From NCBI GenBank assembly GCA_030532245.1, contig JAUNLN010000014.1:1-47849 (forward strand): a stretch of 47,849 nt of DNA, in the 5' to 3' direction. Position numbers and translations under genes: made by a program. The stretch comes from Actinomycetaceae bacterium (GTDB lineage: Bacteria > Actinomycetota > Actinomycetes > Actinomycetales > Actinomycetaceae). Of this stretch, positions 7,128 to 16,548 are shown in pieces (the stretch's first letter is position 1; the number at the start of each line of letters is the position of its first letter). The notes beneath the pieces are model-generated. The model made no database searches. It was given only the letters and a program-made list of their open reading frames with translations, and was not told the DNA's origin.

Positions 7128-7461
7128 GATGGCCTCCCTTGAACGAAACAAGATAAATGTTTGACCATTACGAGGGTACCTGAAATCGGTGCCAGCACGT
7201 TATTTTTCCAGCCGCCAAAGGATATGGGCATGAGGGAGCGCAAGGGCGTTAATCGAAGAAGGTGACCTGGAGGCGGAGGGGACGTAGCGGACGGCACCAC
7301 GCAAGAGAGCAAAAAATTCTCGGGAAACTCCAAGGTTCGTTTATAGGTCTGCTCAGATTCGCCTCTTATAGTTGAAGTATCTTCACCGGAGACGGTGAGA
7401 GAAGAGATTCAAAGGCTTTCCAGAGGCTGAGAAACTCGCACTGTGTTGATGGGATTCAGAT
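7128..7461. other. Intergenic region upstream of the epimerase
   Basis: About 330 bases contain no convincing coding frame on either strand. The part next to 7127 must hold the epimerase promoter; TTTATC near 7150 is a possible -10 box. I see no repeat or RNA gene. Confidence 0.5.
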
Positions 7462-7489
7462 CGGGCCCCGAGCTTTCGCTCGGGGCCCG
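7462..7489 (-). terminator. Terminator-like hairpin after the sugar ABC operon
   Basis: A perfect 12-bp GC-rich stem (7462-7473/7478-7489) has a TTTC loop and lies about 25 bases after the last permease gene. There is no T-run on the minus strand, so it may be a stability hairpin or a weak terminator. Confidence 0.65.
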
Positions 7490-7512
7490 GACTGTTTGTG
7501 TAACCGAAGGTG

Positions 7513-8472
7513 TCAGCCCTTAACGGAGCCAGCCATGAGGCCGCGCACGAAGTACCTCTGCAGCGTGAGGAACACTGCCAGCGGAATAATCATCGAAACG
7601 AACGCGCCCGCAGTCAGCAAATGCCAGTCTTGACCGCGCGAACCGGCCATCGACGCGAGCCTTGCCGTAAGCGGCTGCGTGAGCTCCATACCGCCAGAGA
7701 ACGTAAGACCAACGAGGAGGTCGTTCCAAACCCACAGGAACTGGAAGATCGCGAACGACGCGATCGCCGGAACCATGAGCGGAAGCATAACCGACACGAA
7801 CGTCTTAACGTGTCCGGCACCATCCACCTGCGCCGCCTCAACGAGTTCGCGAGGCACCTCAGCCATGAAGTTGTGGAGCAGGAAGATAGCGAGCGGCAAC
7901 GCGAAAATCGTGTGAGCCACCCAAATCGATAGGAACGGGAACATGCTAGAAATCGCAGTACCAGAGAACACGCGCAAAAGTGGGATTAGCGCCATCTGCA
8001 ACGGCACAATCTGAAGCGCAAACACGATCACGAAAACCGTGTCGCGACCCTTCCACTTAAGCACCGAGAACGCGTAAGCCGCCATCGTTGCAAACAGCAG
8101 CGGGGCGAGCGTAGCCGGAACAGTAATTACGAGCGAGTTAATGAAGTACGAAGCAAGATCACCCTGCGACTTCGCGCCGTAAAGAACCGTCTGATAGTTC
8201 TCCAAAGTAAACGACGGGTTCGCGAAGAACGTCCACCAACCCGACGTCTTAATCTCTGCCTCCGGACGGAACGACGTGATGAACAAGCCAAACGTCGGAA
8301 TCGTCCACAAAACAGCGATAATCACTGCGATAAACGAGCCAAACCGGCCGGTAAGAGCACGCTTAGCCTCAGCAGACGCCGTCTTACGCGGAGCCTTAGC
8401 CTTATGCGAACCCCCAGCCTTAGGAGCTGCAGCTGCGGGAGCCACCTCTTTACTCTCAGTAAGCTCAGGCAC
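7513..8472 (-). CDS. Sugar ABC transporter permease (AglG/MalG type)
   Basis: This is an inner-membrane subunit of a carbohydrate importer, about 319 residues. The first ~40 residues are an Ala/Lys-rich cytosolic tail. A membrane span near FIAVIIAVLWTIPTFGLFITSF and five further spans follow. The EAA loop that contacts the ATPase reads ELVEAAQVDGAGHVKTF...LPLMVPA. Two adjacent GTGs (8475, 8472) can start it; the second has the better spacing to AGGAGG. It overlaps the end of the upstream permease gene by 8-11 bases, so translation is coupled. No ATPase gene follows; a shared MsiK-type ATPase elsewhere would be usual in actinobacteria. Confidence 0.88.
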   Translation of the reverse strand: MPELTESKEVAPAAAAPKAGGSHKAKAPRKTASAEAKRALTGRFGSFIAVIIAVLWTIPTFGLFITSFRPEAEIKTSGWWTFFANPSFTLENYQTVLYGAKSQGDLASYFINSLVITVPATLAPLLFATMAAYAFSVLKWKGRDTVFVIVFALQIVPLQMALIPLLRVFSGTAISSMFPFLSIWVAHTIFALPLAIFLLHNFMAEVPRELVEAAQVDGAGHVKTFVSVMLPLMVPAIASFAIFQFLWVWNDLLVGLTFSGGMELTQPLTARLASMAGSRGQDWHLLTAGAFVSMIIPLAVFLTLQRYFVRGLMAGSVKG

Positions 8473-9451
8473 CACGCACCTCCTTGTTAATCAGCATCTG
8501 ACGCACGTTGTACATAACGATCGGAATCACGAGCACGAAAATAGCGACAGCCATAGCCGAACCGTAACCATTGTTACCGTAAGTAAACGACTGGTCGTAC
8601 ATCATGTTCGCCAGCACCTGCGTGCCGAACTTAGCGCCCGTCATCGTCTGCGTAATATCGAAGATCTTCAACGTAGCGATCGTAATCGTCGTCAAAACAA
8701 CAACGAGAGTCGGACGAATCGACGGCACCGTGATGTTCCTAAACATCTGCCACGTATTAACGCCATCAAGCTGAGCCGCCTCCACAATGTCGTGCGGAAT
8801 CGCCTTAATCGCCGCCGAAAGCAGCACCATTGCGAAACCAGCCTGAATCCAAATCATTACGATCACGAGGAAGATCGTATTCAGCGGCGAGTCTTGCAAG
8901 AACCTGACCGGCTCACCGCCAAGACCCACGATGATCGCATTCAACAAACCGCGCTGCGTCTGCGACGCGCCACGGTACTCGTACACGAACTTCCAAATAA
9001 TGCCGGCACCCACGAAAGAGATAGCCATAGGCATGAACAGGAGCGACTTCGCAACCTTCTCAAACCTCTTACCATCAATCAAAATCGCGTAAAGGAGGCC
9101 AACAATCGTCGAAATAATCGGAACGAGGATAACCCACAGGAACGTGTTAATAAACGCCTGCTTCGAGTCCGTAGCCGTAAACATCCACACGTAGTTGTCA
9201 AAACCAACGAACTCAGTAGAGCGACGATCCATGAACGACATCATGATCGTACGCAACGCCGGGTAAATGAGGCCGAGAGCGAGCAGAATCAAGCCCGGTC
9301 CGAGGAATACTAGAACGCTCGCAACCGTGCGTCCACGCCCCTTCATCCTGTCGGCAAACGAAGCAAGGGCAAGAAGCACCAAAACAACCGCTGCCAGCAA
9401 GATGACCGCAAAGATCATCTGCCCGATCTTTGTGTTGAGTAGATAGTTCAT
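8465..9451 (-). CDS. Sugar ABC transporter permease (AglF/MalF type)
   Basis: This 328-residue membrane permease is the partner of the gene at 7513. It has an N-terminal hairpin of two membrane segments, then the MalF-like core. The EAA motif is DIVEAAQLDGVNTWQMFRNI. The long form with a preceding N-terminal membrane segment matches alpha-glucoside permeases. It follows the binding-protein gene after a 55-bp gap that contains a hairpin, an arrangement that commonly lowers permease expression relative to the binding protein. Confidence 0.88.
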   Translation of the reverse strand: MNYLLNTKIGQMIFAVILLAAVVLVLLALASFADRMKGRGRTVASVLVFLGPGLILLALGLIYPALRTIMMSFMDRRSTEFVGFDNYVWMFTATDSKQAFINTFLWVILVPIISTIVGLLYAILIDGKRFEKVAKSLLFMPMAISFVGAGIIWKFVYEYRGASQTQRGLLNAIIVGLGGEPVRFLQDSPLNTIFLVIVMIWIQAGFAMVLLSAAIKAIPHDIVEAAQLDGVNTWQMFRNITVPSIRPTLVVVLTTITIATLKIFDITQTMTGAKFGTQVLANMMYDQSFTYGNNGYGSAMAVAIFVLVIPIVMYNVRQMLINKEVRGA

Positions 9452-9461
9452 AATTCCCCCG

Positions 9462-9489
9462 AAAGCGGAGCGCTTGCGCGCCCCGCTTT
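9462..9489 (-). other. Intercistronic hairpin between binding protein and permease
   Basis: An AAAGCGG/CCGCTTT outer stem (9462-9468/9483-9489) with an inner GCGC pairing lies in the 55-bp gap after the binding-protein gene. It probably stabilises the upstream mRNA or partially terminates it. A similar arrangement occurs in the peptide transporter at 40.95 kb. Confidence 0.6.
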
Positions 9490-9506
9490 TGAAACTAGAC
9501 AGCTAG

Positions 9507-10898
9507 TTAGTTAGTAGGCCAGGAGGCCTCGATCTCACCGAGAACCGTAGGAACGTCCTTCTCGCCATTCAGCCACTGGGTCATTGCAGTCCAGAAGGAG
9601 CCTGCACCAACCTCAGAAGGCATTAGGTCAGAACCGTCGAAGCGGGCAACCGCAGTGTCGTCCTGGAGGAGCTCCATCGCGAGACGGAGAACATCAGAGG
9701 TAGCAAGCGTCGGGTCAACACCCTTGTTTGCAGAGGTCACGCCACCGATCTCAACGCGGGTGTTAGCCCACTCGGAGGAAGCCATGTAAGCCTGAACAGC
9801 CTGGGTTGCCTCACGATCGTTGAACGCGCCAACAAACTCGCCAGCGGTAAGAAGCGGCTTCTCATCAGCCGTCATGCCCGGGAGGTAGAACGCGAACGCG
9901 TCGCCCTCAGGAGAAACATCGGTGCCCTCCGGCCACTGAGCCTCGTAGAACGAAGCCATGCGGTACATGTAGCACTGGCCGTCAAGAATCGGGAGGCCAC
10001 CATCGTTGAACGAAGTCGTAGCAATCGAGCGAGCGTCGCCAATACCACCGTTTACGTAGCGGTCGTCGCGCAGGATCTTGCCAACCTCTTCAGTTGCCTT
10101 CACGATCTCCGGATCGTCAAACGGGATCTCGTGGCTAATCCACTTATCGTAAACGTCGCCACCAGCGGAACGAAGTACAAGGTCCTCAACCCAGTCGGTT
10201 GCCGGCCAACCCGTAGCGCCACCGGACTCAATACCAGCACACCACGGCTTCACATCGGTGCCCTCATTGTCCTTAGCAATCTGCTCAGTAAGATCGAGCA
10301 GCTCCTGCCAAGTCTCGGGAATCTCGTAGCCACCCTCAGCAAACATCGACGGCGAGTACCAAACGAAAGACTTCACCGAAGCCATCAGCGGAGCAGCGTA
10401 GAACTCGCCATCAACCGTGCCGTAAGCCTTCCAGTCTTCAGACCAGCCCTCATCCACGTTCTTCTCAACCGCATCCGGTGCCGGGATTACGTGGCCGTCC
10501 TTAACCATGCGCTGTAGCAGGCCCGGCTGCGGGAAGATCGCCAAGTCCGGAGCGTTACCGCCCTCAACCTGAACGACAACCTGCGACTCGAACTCGCCTA
10601 CACCATTGTGCTGCACGTCAATACCCGTGCACTCCGAGAACTCGTCGAACGTCTGCTGAAGCTGGTCCGCCTCAACCTCACGAATCGAGGAGAATAGCGA
10701 AACCGTCTCGCCCTCGAACTGACCGTACTGCTCGAATGCGGAGCAATCTACATCACCCGACGGGCCGTCCGAAGCAGAGCCACCGCCGATGTCGCCGCCG
10801 CCACCACACGCGGAAAGCATGAGGGCCGTTGCAGCGAAACCTGCAGCGGCAACAGACCAACGGGTCTTGCCCTTAACGCTAAAGCGCGAAGAGAACAT
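9507..10898 (-). CDS. Sugar-binding lipoprotein (alpha-glucoside type)
   Basis: This 463-residue extracellular solute-binding protein belongs to the family 1 fold. The N-terminus is a lipoprotein signal ending in a lipobox near ALMLSAC, so the mature protein is lipid-anchored at the membrane. A Gly/Ser linker follows the Cys. Features typical of AglE-like proteins are the start of the mature domain (QYGQFEGETVSLFSSIR), GNAPDLAIFPQPGLL, and the WYSPSMFAEGGYEIPETWQELL block. The start ATG has TGGAGG six bases upstream. It is the first gene of an operon with the two permeases and has a long leader of about 150 bases. The family match is strong. The exact sugar is an inference. Confidence 0.87.
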   Translation of the reverse strand: MFSSRFSVKGKTRWSVAAAGFAATALMLSACGGGGDIGGGSASDGPSGDVDCSAFEQYGQFEGETVSLFSSIREVEADQLQQTFDEFSECTGIDVQHNGVGEFESQVVVQVEGGNAPDLAIFPQPGLLQRMVKDGHVIPAPDAVEKNVDEGWSEDWKAYGTVDGEFYAAPLMASVKSFVWYSPSMFAEGGYEIPETWQELLDLTEQIAKDNEGTDVKPWCAGIESGGATGWPATDWVEDLVLRSAGGDVYDKWISHEIPFDDPEIVKATEEVGKILRDDRYVNGGIGDARSIATTSFNDGGLPILDGQCYMYRMASFYEAQWPEGTDVSPEGDAFAFYLPGMTADEKPLLTAGEFVGAFNDREATQAVQAYMASSEWANTRVEIGGVTSANKGVDPTLATSDVLRLAMELLQDDTAVARFDGSDLMPSEVGAGSFWTAMTQWLNGEKDVPTVLGEIEASWPTN

Positions 10899-11055
10899 TT
10901 AAACCTCCAGAGAGAATCTGATACGAAAGGAGGCCAGGCTCACACCCTGTTGCGACTTCGCAAAAAAGGTGGCTCCCAGCTCCTCTGGTACTACCCAACT
11001 TGCCAAATGTGAGTTCCGCAACCGGAACGGCAATTTATGTTGAGCATGTAACCAA

Positions 11056-11085
11056 ACTGTAATCAGAAAATGATCATTTGATCAA
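11056..11085 (-). promoter_or_regulatory. Promoter with overlapping dyad for the sugar ABC operon
   Basis: On the minus strand TTGATC (complement of 11080-11085), an 18-bp spacer and TACAGT (complement of 11056-11061) form a good promoter. The dyad TGATCATTTGATCA (11071-11084) covers the -35 box and spacer, where a repressor would be expected. The transcript would start near 11049. No regulator gene is in the window. Confidence 0.55.
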
Positions 11086-11141
11086 AACGATGGAAACTGC
11101 ACTCAGAATTTTGAAGTTTCTTTACCTAAGTTCGAGTCGTT

Positions 11142-12038
11142 TTACTTGCGCCGCAGGAGCGCTTCCATCACCGACGCAGCCCCGTCGTACTCCACCGGGC
11201 CCGTCACAGCGTTCGCACACGCCCTCACCTCATCGATCGCACCAGCCATCGCAACCGAGTGGTACGCCCATCGCAGCATCGCCATATCGTTCGTACCGTC
11301 CCCTATCGCTAGGGTTCCCTCCACGGGCACGCCAAGCTCGCGGCGAAGCCACTCAAGACCCGACGCCTTCGTCGTGTTCGCAGCATTCACGTCCATCCAC
11401 GACGTCCAACCAACCGCGAAAGTCACGCCCGACAAATCCAGGCGCTCCATCTCGCCTGCAAACACATCCCGATCCATATGCGGAATCCGCACAACCAGCT
11501 TCGTCACCGGCTTCGACCGCAAGCCCGCCACATCATCCAGGCGGTACTCCTCAATCAACTCCTTCGGCGGGAACACCTGAGAAACCCTATAAATCCCAGT
11601 CTCATCCTCAACCGCGAGCAACGCCTCCGGGAAGCGCTCCTCCACCTGGTCAATCACGCCAGACGGATCAAAGAAACGCTCGTGCACCACCTCATGCACG
11701 CCATCTTCAACCCTCAAAATGATCGCGCCATTCGAAGACACGACCCAGCCGTCGTGAATCCCAACCTCCCTCAAAACAGGGAGCGTAGCCCCCACCCCGC
11801 GACCCGTCGCAATCACCACGTGCACGCCAGCGCGCTGCATGCGCTCAATCGTGCTCACGATCCTCGCCGAAGCACCATCAACCGTCAGCAAAGTGCCGTC
11901 GATATCCAGTGCGATCAGCATTTGCGGGCCCGTAGGCGCCAAATCCTTCGGGAGCGCCCGCGCGGAATCCTCCACCAACTCCTCAAACGGAATCGGCGCA
12001 AGCTTCGTAGGAGGCGGGGTGAGGAGGGGATTACTCAA
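11142..12038 (-). CDS. HAD-superfamily phosphatase (Cof type)
   Basis: This 298-residue cytosolic phosphohydrolase is of the Cof/YidA kind that dephosphorylates sugar phosphates or similar metabolites. The first ~38 residues are an extra, Pro-rich extension. HAD motif I is LDIDGTLL with nucleophile Asp45 and acid/base Asp47. Motif II includes IATGRG, and motif IV is [10 protein letters not shown] near residue 245. The type II cap lies between them. The start overlaps the end of serS by 8 bases, so it is translated by coupling and co-transcribed with serS. A HAD gene beside serS is a recurring actinobacterial arrangement. Its substrate is unknown. Confidence 0.87.
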   Translation of the reverse strand: MSNPLLTPPPTKLAPIPFEELVEDSARALPKDLAPTGPQMLIALDIDGTLLTVDGASARIVSTIERMQRAGVHVVIATGRGVGATLPVLREVGIHDGWVVSSNGAIILRVEDGVHEVVHERFFDPSGVIDQVEERFPEALLAVEDETGIYRVSQVFPPKELIEEYRLDDVAGLRSKPVTKLVVRIPHMDRDVFAGEMERLDLSGVTFAVGWTSWMDVNAANTTKASGLEWLRRELGVPVEGTLAIGDGTNDMAMLRWAYHSVAMAGAIDEVRACANAVTGPVEYDGAASVMEALLRRK

Positions 12039-13305
12039 CTACCGGCTCCAGCTTCTCGCGCCCACCAAGGTAGGGGCGCAAGGCAACCGGCACATTAATC
12101 GAACCATCCGCATTCTGGTGATTCTCAAGAATCGCCACAATCCAGCGGGTCGTCGCAAGCGTTCCGTTAATCGTCGCCACGGTCTGCGTGCCCGACTCGG
12201 TGCGCTCACGCGTGTTCAGGCGGCGAGCCTGGAACGTCGTGCAGTTAGAGGTCGAAGTAACCTCCATCCAACGATTCTGCGTCGGAAGCCAAGCCTCGCA
12301 GTCGAACTTACGTGCAGCCGAAGTGCCCAAATCACCAGCCGCCGTGTCGATCACGCGGTACGGCAACTCAACCTTGCGCAGCATCTCCTCTTCCCAAGCG
12401 AGGAAACGAGCGTGCTCAGCCTCCGCCTCCTCCGCGGTGCAGTACGAGAACATCTCCGCCTTATTGAACTGGTGAACGCGAATAATTCCGCGCGTATCCT
12501 TACCAGCCGAACCAGCCTCACGGCGGTAACACGTAGACCAACCAAGGTAACGCTTCGGCGAATCCACGTCGATAATCTCATCCTTGTGGTAGCCCGCGAG
12601 CGCCACCTCAGACGTGCCAGTTAGGTACAGGTCGTCGGCAGGCAGGTAGTAAATCTCGTCGGAATGCTCGTTCAAAAAGCCCGTTCCGCCCATGATTTCG
12701 GGGGTTACGAGGGTGGGGGTCATCATCGGAACGAACCCGTACTCGAGCGCCTGGTTCATAGCCAGCGTCATGAGAGCCAGCTCCAGCTGCGCGCCAACAC
12801 CCTTCAAGTAGTAGAAGCGAGAACCCGACACCTTAGCGCCGCGCTTCATGTCGATCGCGTCAAGGCCCTCCGCGAGCTCCAAATGATCCTTCGGCTCAAA
12901 GCCCTCCGCCTCGAAATCGCGCGGCTTCCCGCCCTCAAAACGCAAAACCTCAAACGACTCCTCGCCGCCTGCAGGCACACCCGGAAGCACGATGTTCGGC
13001 ATCGACCAAACGAGCTTCTCCACCTTCTCGCGCAGCTCGTTCGCCGTGGCCTCCAGGTTCTTAACCTCCGCGGCCAAATCCTTCGCACGCGCTAGAACCT
13101 CCGCGCGCTCCTCCGCGGACGCCTTACCAATCGAACGAGACACCGCCTTTTGCTCCGCGCGCTTTTCCTCAAAATCATGAAGCGCGTCGCGGCGAGCCTG
13201 ATCGGCCTCCAAAATTTCGTCGACAAGTTTCGGGTCTGCCCCGCGCGCAATCTGCGAATCGCGAGCCGGCTGCGGGTCTAATCTCAGAGCTTTCAGATCA
13301 ATCAT
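12031..13305 (-). CDS. serS: Seryl-tRNA synthetase
   Basis: This 424-residue class II aminoacyl-tRNA synthetase charges tRNA-Ser with serine. The N-terminal ~110 residues form the long coiled-coil arm that grips the extra arm of tRNA-Ser (Lys/Glu/Ala-rich heptads). Then come the motif 2 region ([22 protein letters not shown]) and motif 3 near [24 protein letters not shown]. The length is normal for bacterial SerRS. It appears leaderless: a TAGGCT box lies six bases before the ATG and there is no ribosome-binding site. It is divergent from the kinase gene at 13458 and coupled to the HAD gene downstream. Confidence 0.97.
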   Translation of the reverse strand: MIDLKALRLDPQPARDSQIARGADPKLVDEILEADQARRDALHDFEEKRAEQKAVSRSIGKASAEERAEVLARAKDLAAEVKNLEATANELREKVEKLVWSMPNIVLPGVPAGGEESFEVLRFEGGKPRDFEAEGFEPKDHLELAEGLDAIDMKRGAKVSGSRFYYLKGVGAQLELALMTLAMNQALEYGFVPMMTPTLVTPEIMGGTGFLNEHSDEIYYLPADDLYLTGTSEVALAGYHKDEIIDVDSPKRYLGWSTCYRREAGSAGKDTRGIIRVHQFNKAEMFSYCTAEEAEAEHARFLAWEEEMLRKVELPYRVIDTAAGDLGTSAARKFDCEAWLPTQNRWMEVTSTSNCTTFQARRLNTRERTESGTQTVATINGTLATTRWIVAILENHQNADGSINVPVALRPYLGGREKLEPVVE

Positions 13306-13311
13306 GGCTCA

Positions 13312-13317
13312 AGCCTA
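13312..13317 (-). promoter_or_regulatory. -10 box of leaderless serS promoter
   Basis: The complement reads TAGGCT, separated by exactly six bases from the serS ATG at 13305. Transcription would begin at or next to the start codon, giving a leaderless mRNA. Confidence 0.6.
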
Positions 13318-13457
13318 CCGCGTAAAGGCGGGCATCTTCACGCGCCAACTCACTTTTGGTCAAGCGTTTTCGCGGGCACCTTCAGTAATGTTTCAAAACT
13401 CATGTCCCTCCTATCCGGTATCGTTATTTTTGAACGACCAGCTACCCGGGAGGCATT

Positions 13458-14486
13458 TTGAGCGACAAACAACGCGTGCCATACGTGATTTACAACCCGG
13501 CGAAAATCACCAAAATTCACCAGCTTCGAAAACTCGTGACGCTAACGGCGGCGCAAGCGGGTTTCGCAAACCCAGTGTGGGTGGAGACCACGCCCGACGA
13601 GCCGGGCACCACGCAAGCCATTGACGCCGTCGCAAACGGGGCCGACCTCGTGCTCGCCGCCGGAGGCGACGGCACCGTACGCGCAATCGGTGCGGGGCTC
13701 GCCGGCACGGGCGTACCAATGGGCATCATTCCGCTCGGCACGGGCAACCTGCTCGGCCGGAACCTGAACGTGCCACCCGACAGTATTCAAGAAGCTATCG
13801 ACATTGCCTTCTTCGGCTTCGACAAGGCGATCGACGTTGCGTGGATGAAGGTTGACGGCGTCGAAGGCAAACTCGAACTCACGCCCGAGGGTCGTTTCTT
13901 TACCGACGAGCACCGCGAAATGCTGGAAAACCGCGGGTTTAAAGGGCCTGAGGCCGACGAGTTCGTTTTCGTCGTGATCGCCGGGCAGGGGTGGGACGCG
14001 CGCATGATGTCGTCCACAAACAGCGACCTCAAAGACAAAGTCGGTTGGGGCGCCTACGTTGTTGCCGGCGCCAAAGCGCTGCGCGCCCCCAAAATGAGGT
14101 CCCGACTCGAACTCGACGACACCCGCAAATACGTGATCAACGGGCGCTCCCTCCTGTTCGCAAACTGCTCCTCCCTCATGATCGGAGTCGTACTCGCACC
14201 CGACGCGAAACTCGACGACGGCCTACTCGACATTGCCAGCCTCGAAACCAGCCACGGCCTCGTTGGCTGGGCCGACCTCTTCACCAAAATCAGTGCGCAG
14301 GGGCTCGGCATCAAAAACGAGGCGCTACCCGGCACCTCCGGCAAGATCGACTTCATCCAAGCCAAAAAAGTACACAGCACCGTCAAGAAAGCACACCCGA
14401 TCCAAGTCGACGGCGACGCTCTTGGCAAAGCCCGCGAAATGCGCGTACGCGTCGACAAGCAAGCGCTCATCGTCAGGCACGGGTAG
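13458..14486 (+). CDS. Diacylglycerol kinase family lipid kinase
   Basis: This 342-residue protein has the DAGK catalytic fold. Such enzymes phosphorylate diacylglycerol or related lipids, or take part in phosphatidylinositol-type lipid synthesis at the membrane. The nucleotide-binding signature is LVLAAGGDGTVRAIGAGLAGTG near residues 64-85, followed by IPLGTGNLLGRNL. The C-terminal beta-rich domain is present and the length is normal. The start is TTG, fixed by GGGAGG seven bases upstream. The first residues, KQRVPYVIYNPAK, fit the family. It is divergent from serS and monocistronic, or weakly linked to the cluster that begins at 14605. Confidence 0.88.
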   Translation: MSDKQRVPYVIYNPAKITKIHQLRKLVTLTAAQAGFANPVWVETTPDEPGTTQAIDAVANGADLVLAAGGDGTVRAIGAGLAGTGVPMGIIPLGTGNLLGRNLNVPPDSIQEAIDIAFFGFDKAIDVAWMKVDGVEGKLELTPEGRFFTDEHREMLENRGFKGPEADEFVFVVIAGQGWDARMMSSTNSDLKDKVGWGAYVVAGAKALRAPKMRSRLELDDTRKYVINGRSLLFANCSSLMIGVVLAPDAKLDDGLLDIASLETSHGLVGWADLFTKISAQGLGIKNEALPGTSGKIDFIQAKKVHSTVKKAHPIQVDGDALGKAREMRVRVDKQALIVRHG

Positions 14487-14604
14487 GCGCCGGCGATCCG
14501 CGGCCCGGCTCGATGCGCTGTAACGGAGTGTTGGGCGGGGCTGCTGATCCCGGCGCGAGCGGCTCAGAAGATTTTGAAACTACGAAGCTCTACATAGGAG
14601 AAAC

Positions 14605-15912
14605 ATGAGCAACGACCAGCAAAACAACTGGCAAGTACCGGGCGAAAGCAACGAGCCATCGCCCGGCAACGAGCGCGGCTGGCAAGCTCAAGGCACGCCC
14701 GAATACGGCCAGCAAAGCAGCGAAACGCCCGGCCAGTCCGGTTACGATCAGGCAGGATACGGGCAGGGCAGCACCGACCAACCGGCGTACGGGCAGCGCA
14801 GTGCAGATCAACCCGCTTATGGGCAACGCAGCTGGGATCAGCCCGGACACGAGCAACAAGGGTACGGCCAGCAGGCATATGGTCAACCCCATGGTCAAAA
14901 CGGCTACGGCCAAGCAGGGTACGGGCAGGGTTACGGTCAGCCAGGATATGGCCAGCAAGGTTATGGCCAGCAGGCGTACGGCCAAGGCGGCTACCCGGGC
15001 GGCAACTACGCCGTTTACCCAGGAGGCACGCCAGGCTTTGGAATCCAACGCGGAACCATCCCCCTCCGTCCACTAAGAGCAGGAGAAATCATCTCCGGCG
15101 CATTCGCCACCATGCGGTTCAACGCCAAATCCACATTCGCCGCAACCGCAGTGGTAATGGTCGCCGTCTTCCTCGTCCAAATCGTCCTATACGGCGCACT
15201 ATTCGACCCGAGCACACTCACACCCACGTCAGACCTCGAACCAGGCCTCACCGTAACGTCACTACTAGGCGAAGCCGTATCCCTCATCGCATACATACTC
15301 GCCGGCGCGCCACTAATCGTCATCGCAATGCAAGCCGTCATCGGCTACAAAGCCACACCCCAAGAAGCCATCGCCATGACACGCGGCAACCGCGCACAAT
15401 TCGCGCTCCTCAGCCTCCTCGCACTCATCCTCCCCGTCACCATCTCAGGCCTCCTCGCCTACCTCCTCACACAACTACTCTCCAACGACGCCCCCGGCTC
15501 CACCCTCCTCCTCATCACCGCAGCCGGCCTCACCCAAATCGCGTTCTACCTCCTCGCCATCCGCCTAATGTTCGCCTTCCCCGCAGTCATCGTCGAAGGC
15601 CTAAACATCAAACACGCGCTCGCCAAATCGTGGAACCTCACCAAAAAACGGTTCTGGCCCCTCCTCGGCCTAATGCTCCTCGTATGGCTCATCAACATGG
15701 CACTCACCGTCGTCGTCAGCACCGCCGCAAGCCTCATCGCCATACCACTCCTCCTCAGCGGATCCCTCAGCCTCTACATGACCGCCACCGCAGGAGCCGC
15801 AACCCTCAGCCTCATCATCTCAATCCCACTCACCGTCTACGCCGTCGCCCTCGCATACACCGACGCGCGAATCCGCAAAGAAGGCTACGACATCGAACTC
15901 GCACGAGCCTAG
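14605..15912 (+). CDS. Membrane protein with YGQ-repeat N-terminus (GDPD membrane domain type)
   Basis: This encodes 435 residues. Residues 1-140 are a low-complexity, soluble region made of Gly, Tyr, Gln and Pro with twelve YGQ repeats, denser toward its end. The rest has about six hydrophobic segments, begins [22 protein letters not shown] and carries the [16 protein letters not shown] motif seen in glycerophosphodiester phosphodiesterase membrane-domain proteins (PF10110). No catalytic GDPD domain is present. The start has AGGAG. This is the first gene of the cluster with DUF4129, DUF4350, MoxR and DUF58, a conserved actinobacterial set. The repeat tail resembles prion-like or cell-envelope adhesive sequences. 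What it binds is unknown. Confidence 0.8.
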   Translation: MSNDQQNNWQVPGESNEPSPGNERGWQAQGTPEYGQQSSETPGQSGYDQAGYGQGSTDQPAYGQRSADQPAYGQRSWDQPGHEQQGYGQQAYGQPHGQNGYGQAGYGQGYGQPGYGQQGYGQQAYGQGGYPGGNYAVYPGGTPGFGIQRGTIPLRPLRAGEIISGAFATMRFNAKSTFAATAVVMVAVFLVQIVLYGALFDPSTLTPTSDLEPGLTVTSLLGEAVSLIAYILAGAPLIVIAMQAVIGYKATPQEAIAMTRGNRAQFALLSLLALILPVTISGLLAYLLTQLLSNDAPGSTLLLITAAGLTQIAFYLLAIRLMFAFPAVIVEGLNIKHALAKSWNLTKKRFWPLLGLMLLVWLINMALTVVVSTAASLIAIPLLLSGSLSLYMTATAGAATLSLIISIPLTVYAVALAYTDARIRKEGYDIELARA

Positions 15913-15921
15913 GCAAAGCCC

Positions 15922-16548
15922 GTGACCCCACGCGCACACACCATCCACACCGCCCTCGACCCCACACCAGACGAGGCGCGACAACTGCTGGACACCGAAC
16001 TATCCCGCCTCGAATACCGCAGCCAAAAAGGGCCACTCGACTACATCATCGAATGGCTCCTCCGAAACACCGACACCAGCGCCCTCACCTCACCCGGCAC
16101 CTTCAACTGGGTACTCACCGCCATCATCCTCGTCGTACTCGCAGCCCTCACCCTCAGCATCTACACGCGCGTCAAAAAAGAAACCCAAACCACCCAAAAA
16201 ACCCGCGAACACCACCAAACCACCGTCGAAGAACAACTCCAACACGCCCACACCCACCGCCAAAACAACCCCACCGAAGCCATCAAAGCCGGCTTCAGAG
16301 CCATCATCCTCACCCTCGACCAAACCACCGCCGCATCCGCGCCCGGCCGCACCGTCGGAGACATCGCACACCTCATCGAAACCAAATACCCCGACCTCAC
16401 CCAAACCGCCACACAAGCCGCCTCCAAATTCGACATCGCCGCATACAGCCTCGAAACCATCGAACCCATCACCACAACAGACGTCGACACCGTACTCGCC
16501 CTCCAAACCGAACTCAGCAAACGCCTCACCGCGGAGGTGCCCGCATGA
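15922..16548 (+). CDS. DUF4129 domain membrane protein
   Basis: This 208-residue protein starts at GTG 15922, nine bases after the upstream stop. A cytosolic N-terminus with the family signature ELSRLEYRSQKGPLDYIIEWLL is followed by one strong membrane span (WVLTAIILVVLAALTLSIY). The C-terminal half is the soluble DUF4129 domain, with ATQAASKFDIAAYS near residue 160. In related clusters such proteins accompany MoxR ATPases and DUF58 proteins, and some are fused to transglutaminase domains. No enzyme motif is seen. It overlaps the next gene by ATGA, so translation is coupled. Codon third positions are extremely C-rich. Confidence 0.8.
   Translation: MTPRAHTIHTALDPTPDEARQLLDTELSRLEYRSQKGPLDYIIEWLLRNTDTSALTSPGTFNWVLTAIILVVLAALTLSIYTRVKKETQTTQKTREHHQTTVEEQLQHAHTHRQNNPTEAIKAGFRAIILTLDQTTAASAPGRTVGDIAHLIETKYPDLTQTATQAASKFDIAAYSLETIEPITTTDVDTVLALQTELSKRLTAEVPA

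Noticed and set aside
15630-16544. Open frame upstream of the DUF4350 start
   Set aside because: It overlaps the GDPD-like and DUF4129 genes out of frame and encodes Arg/His/Pro-rich nonsense. The real gene starts at 16545.
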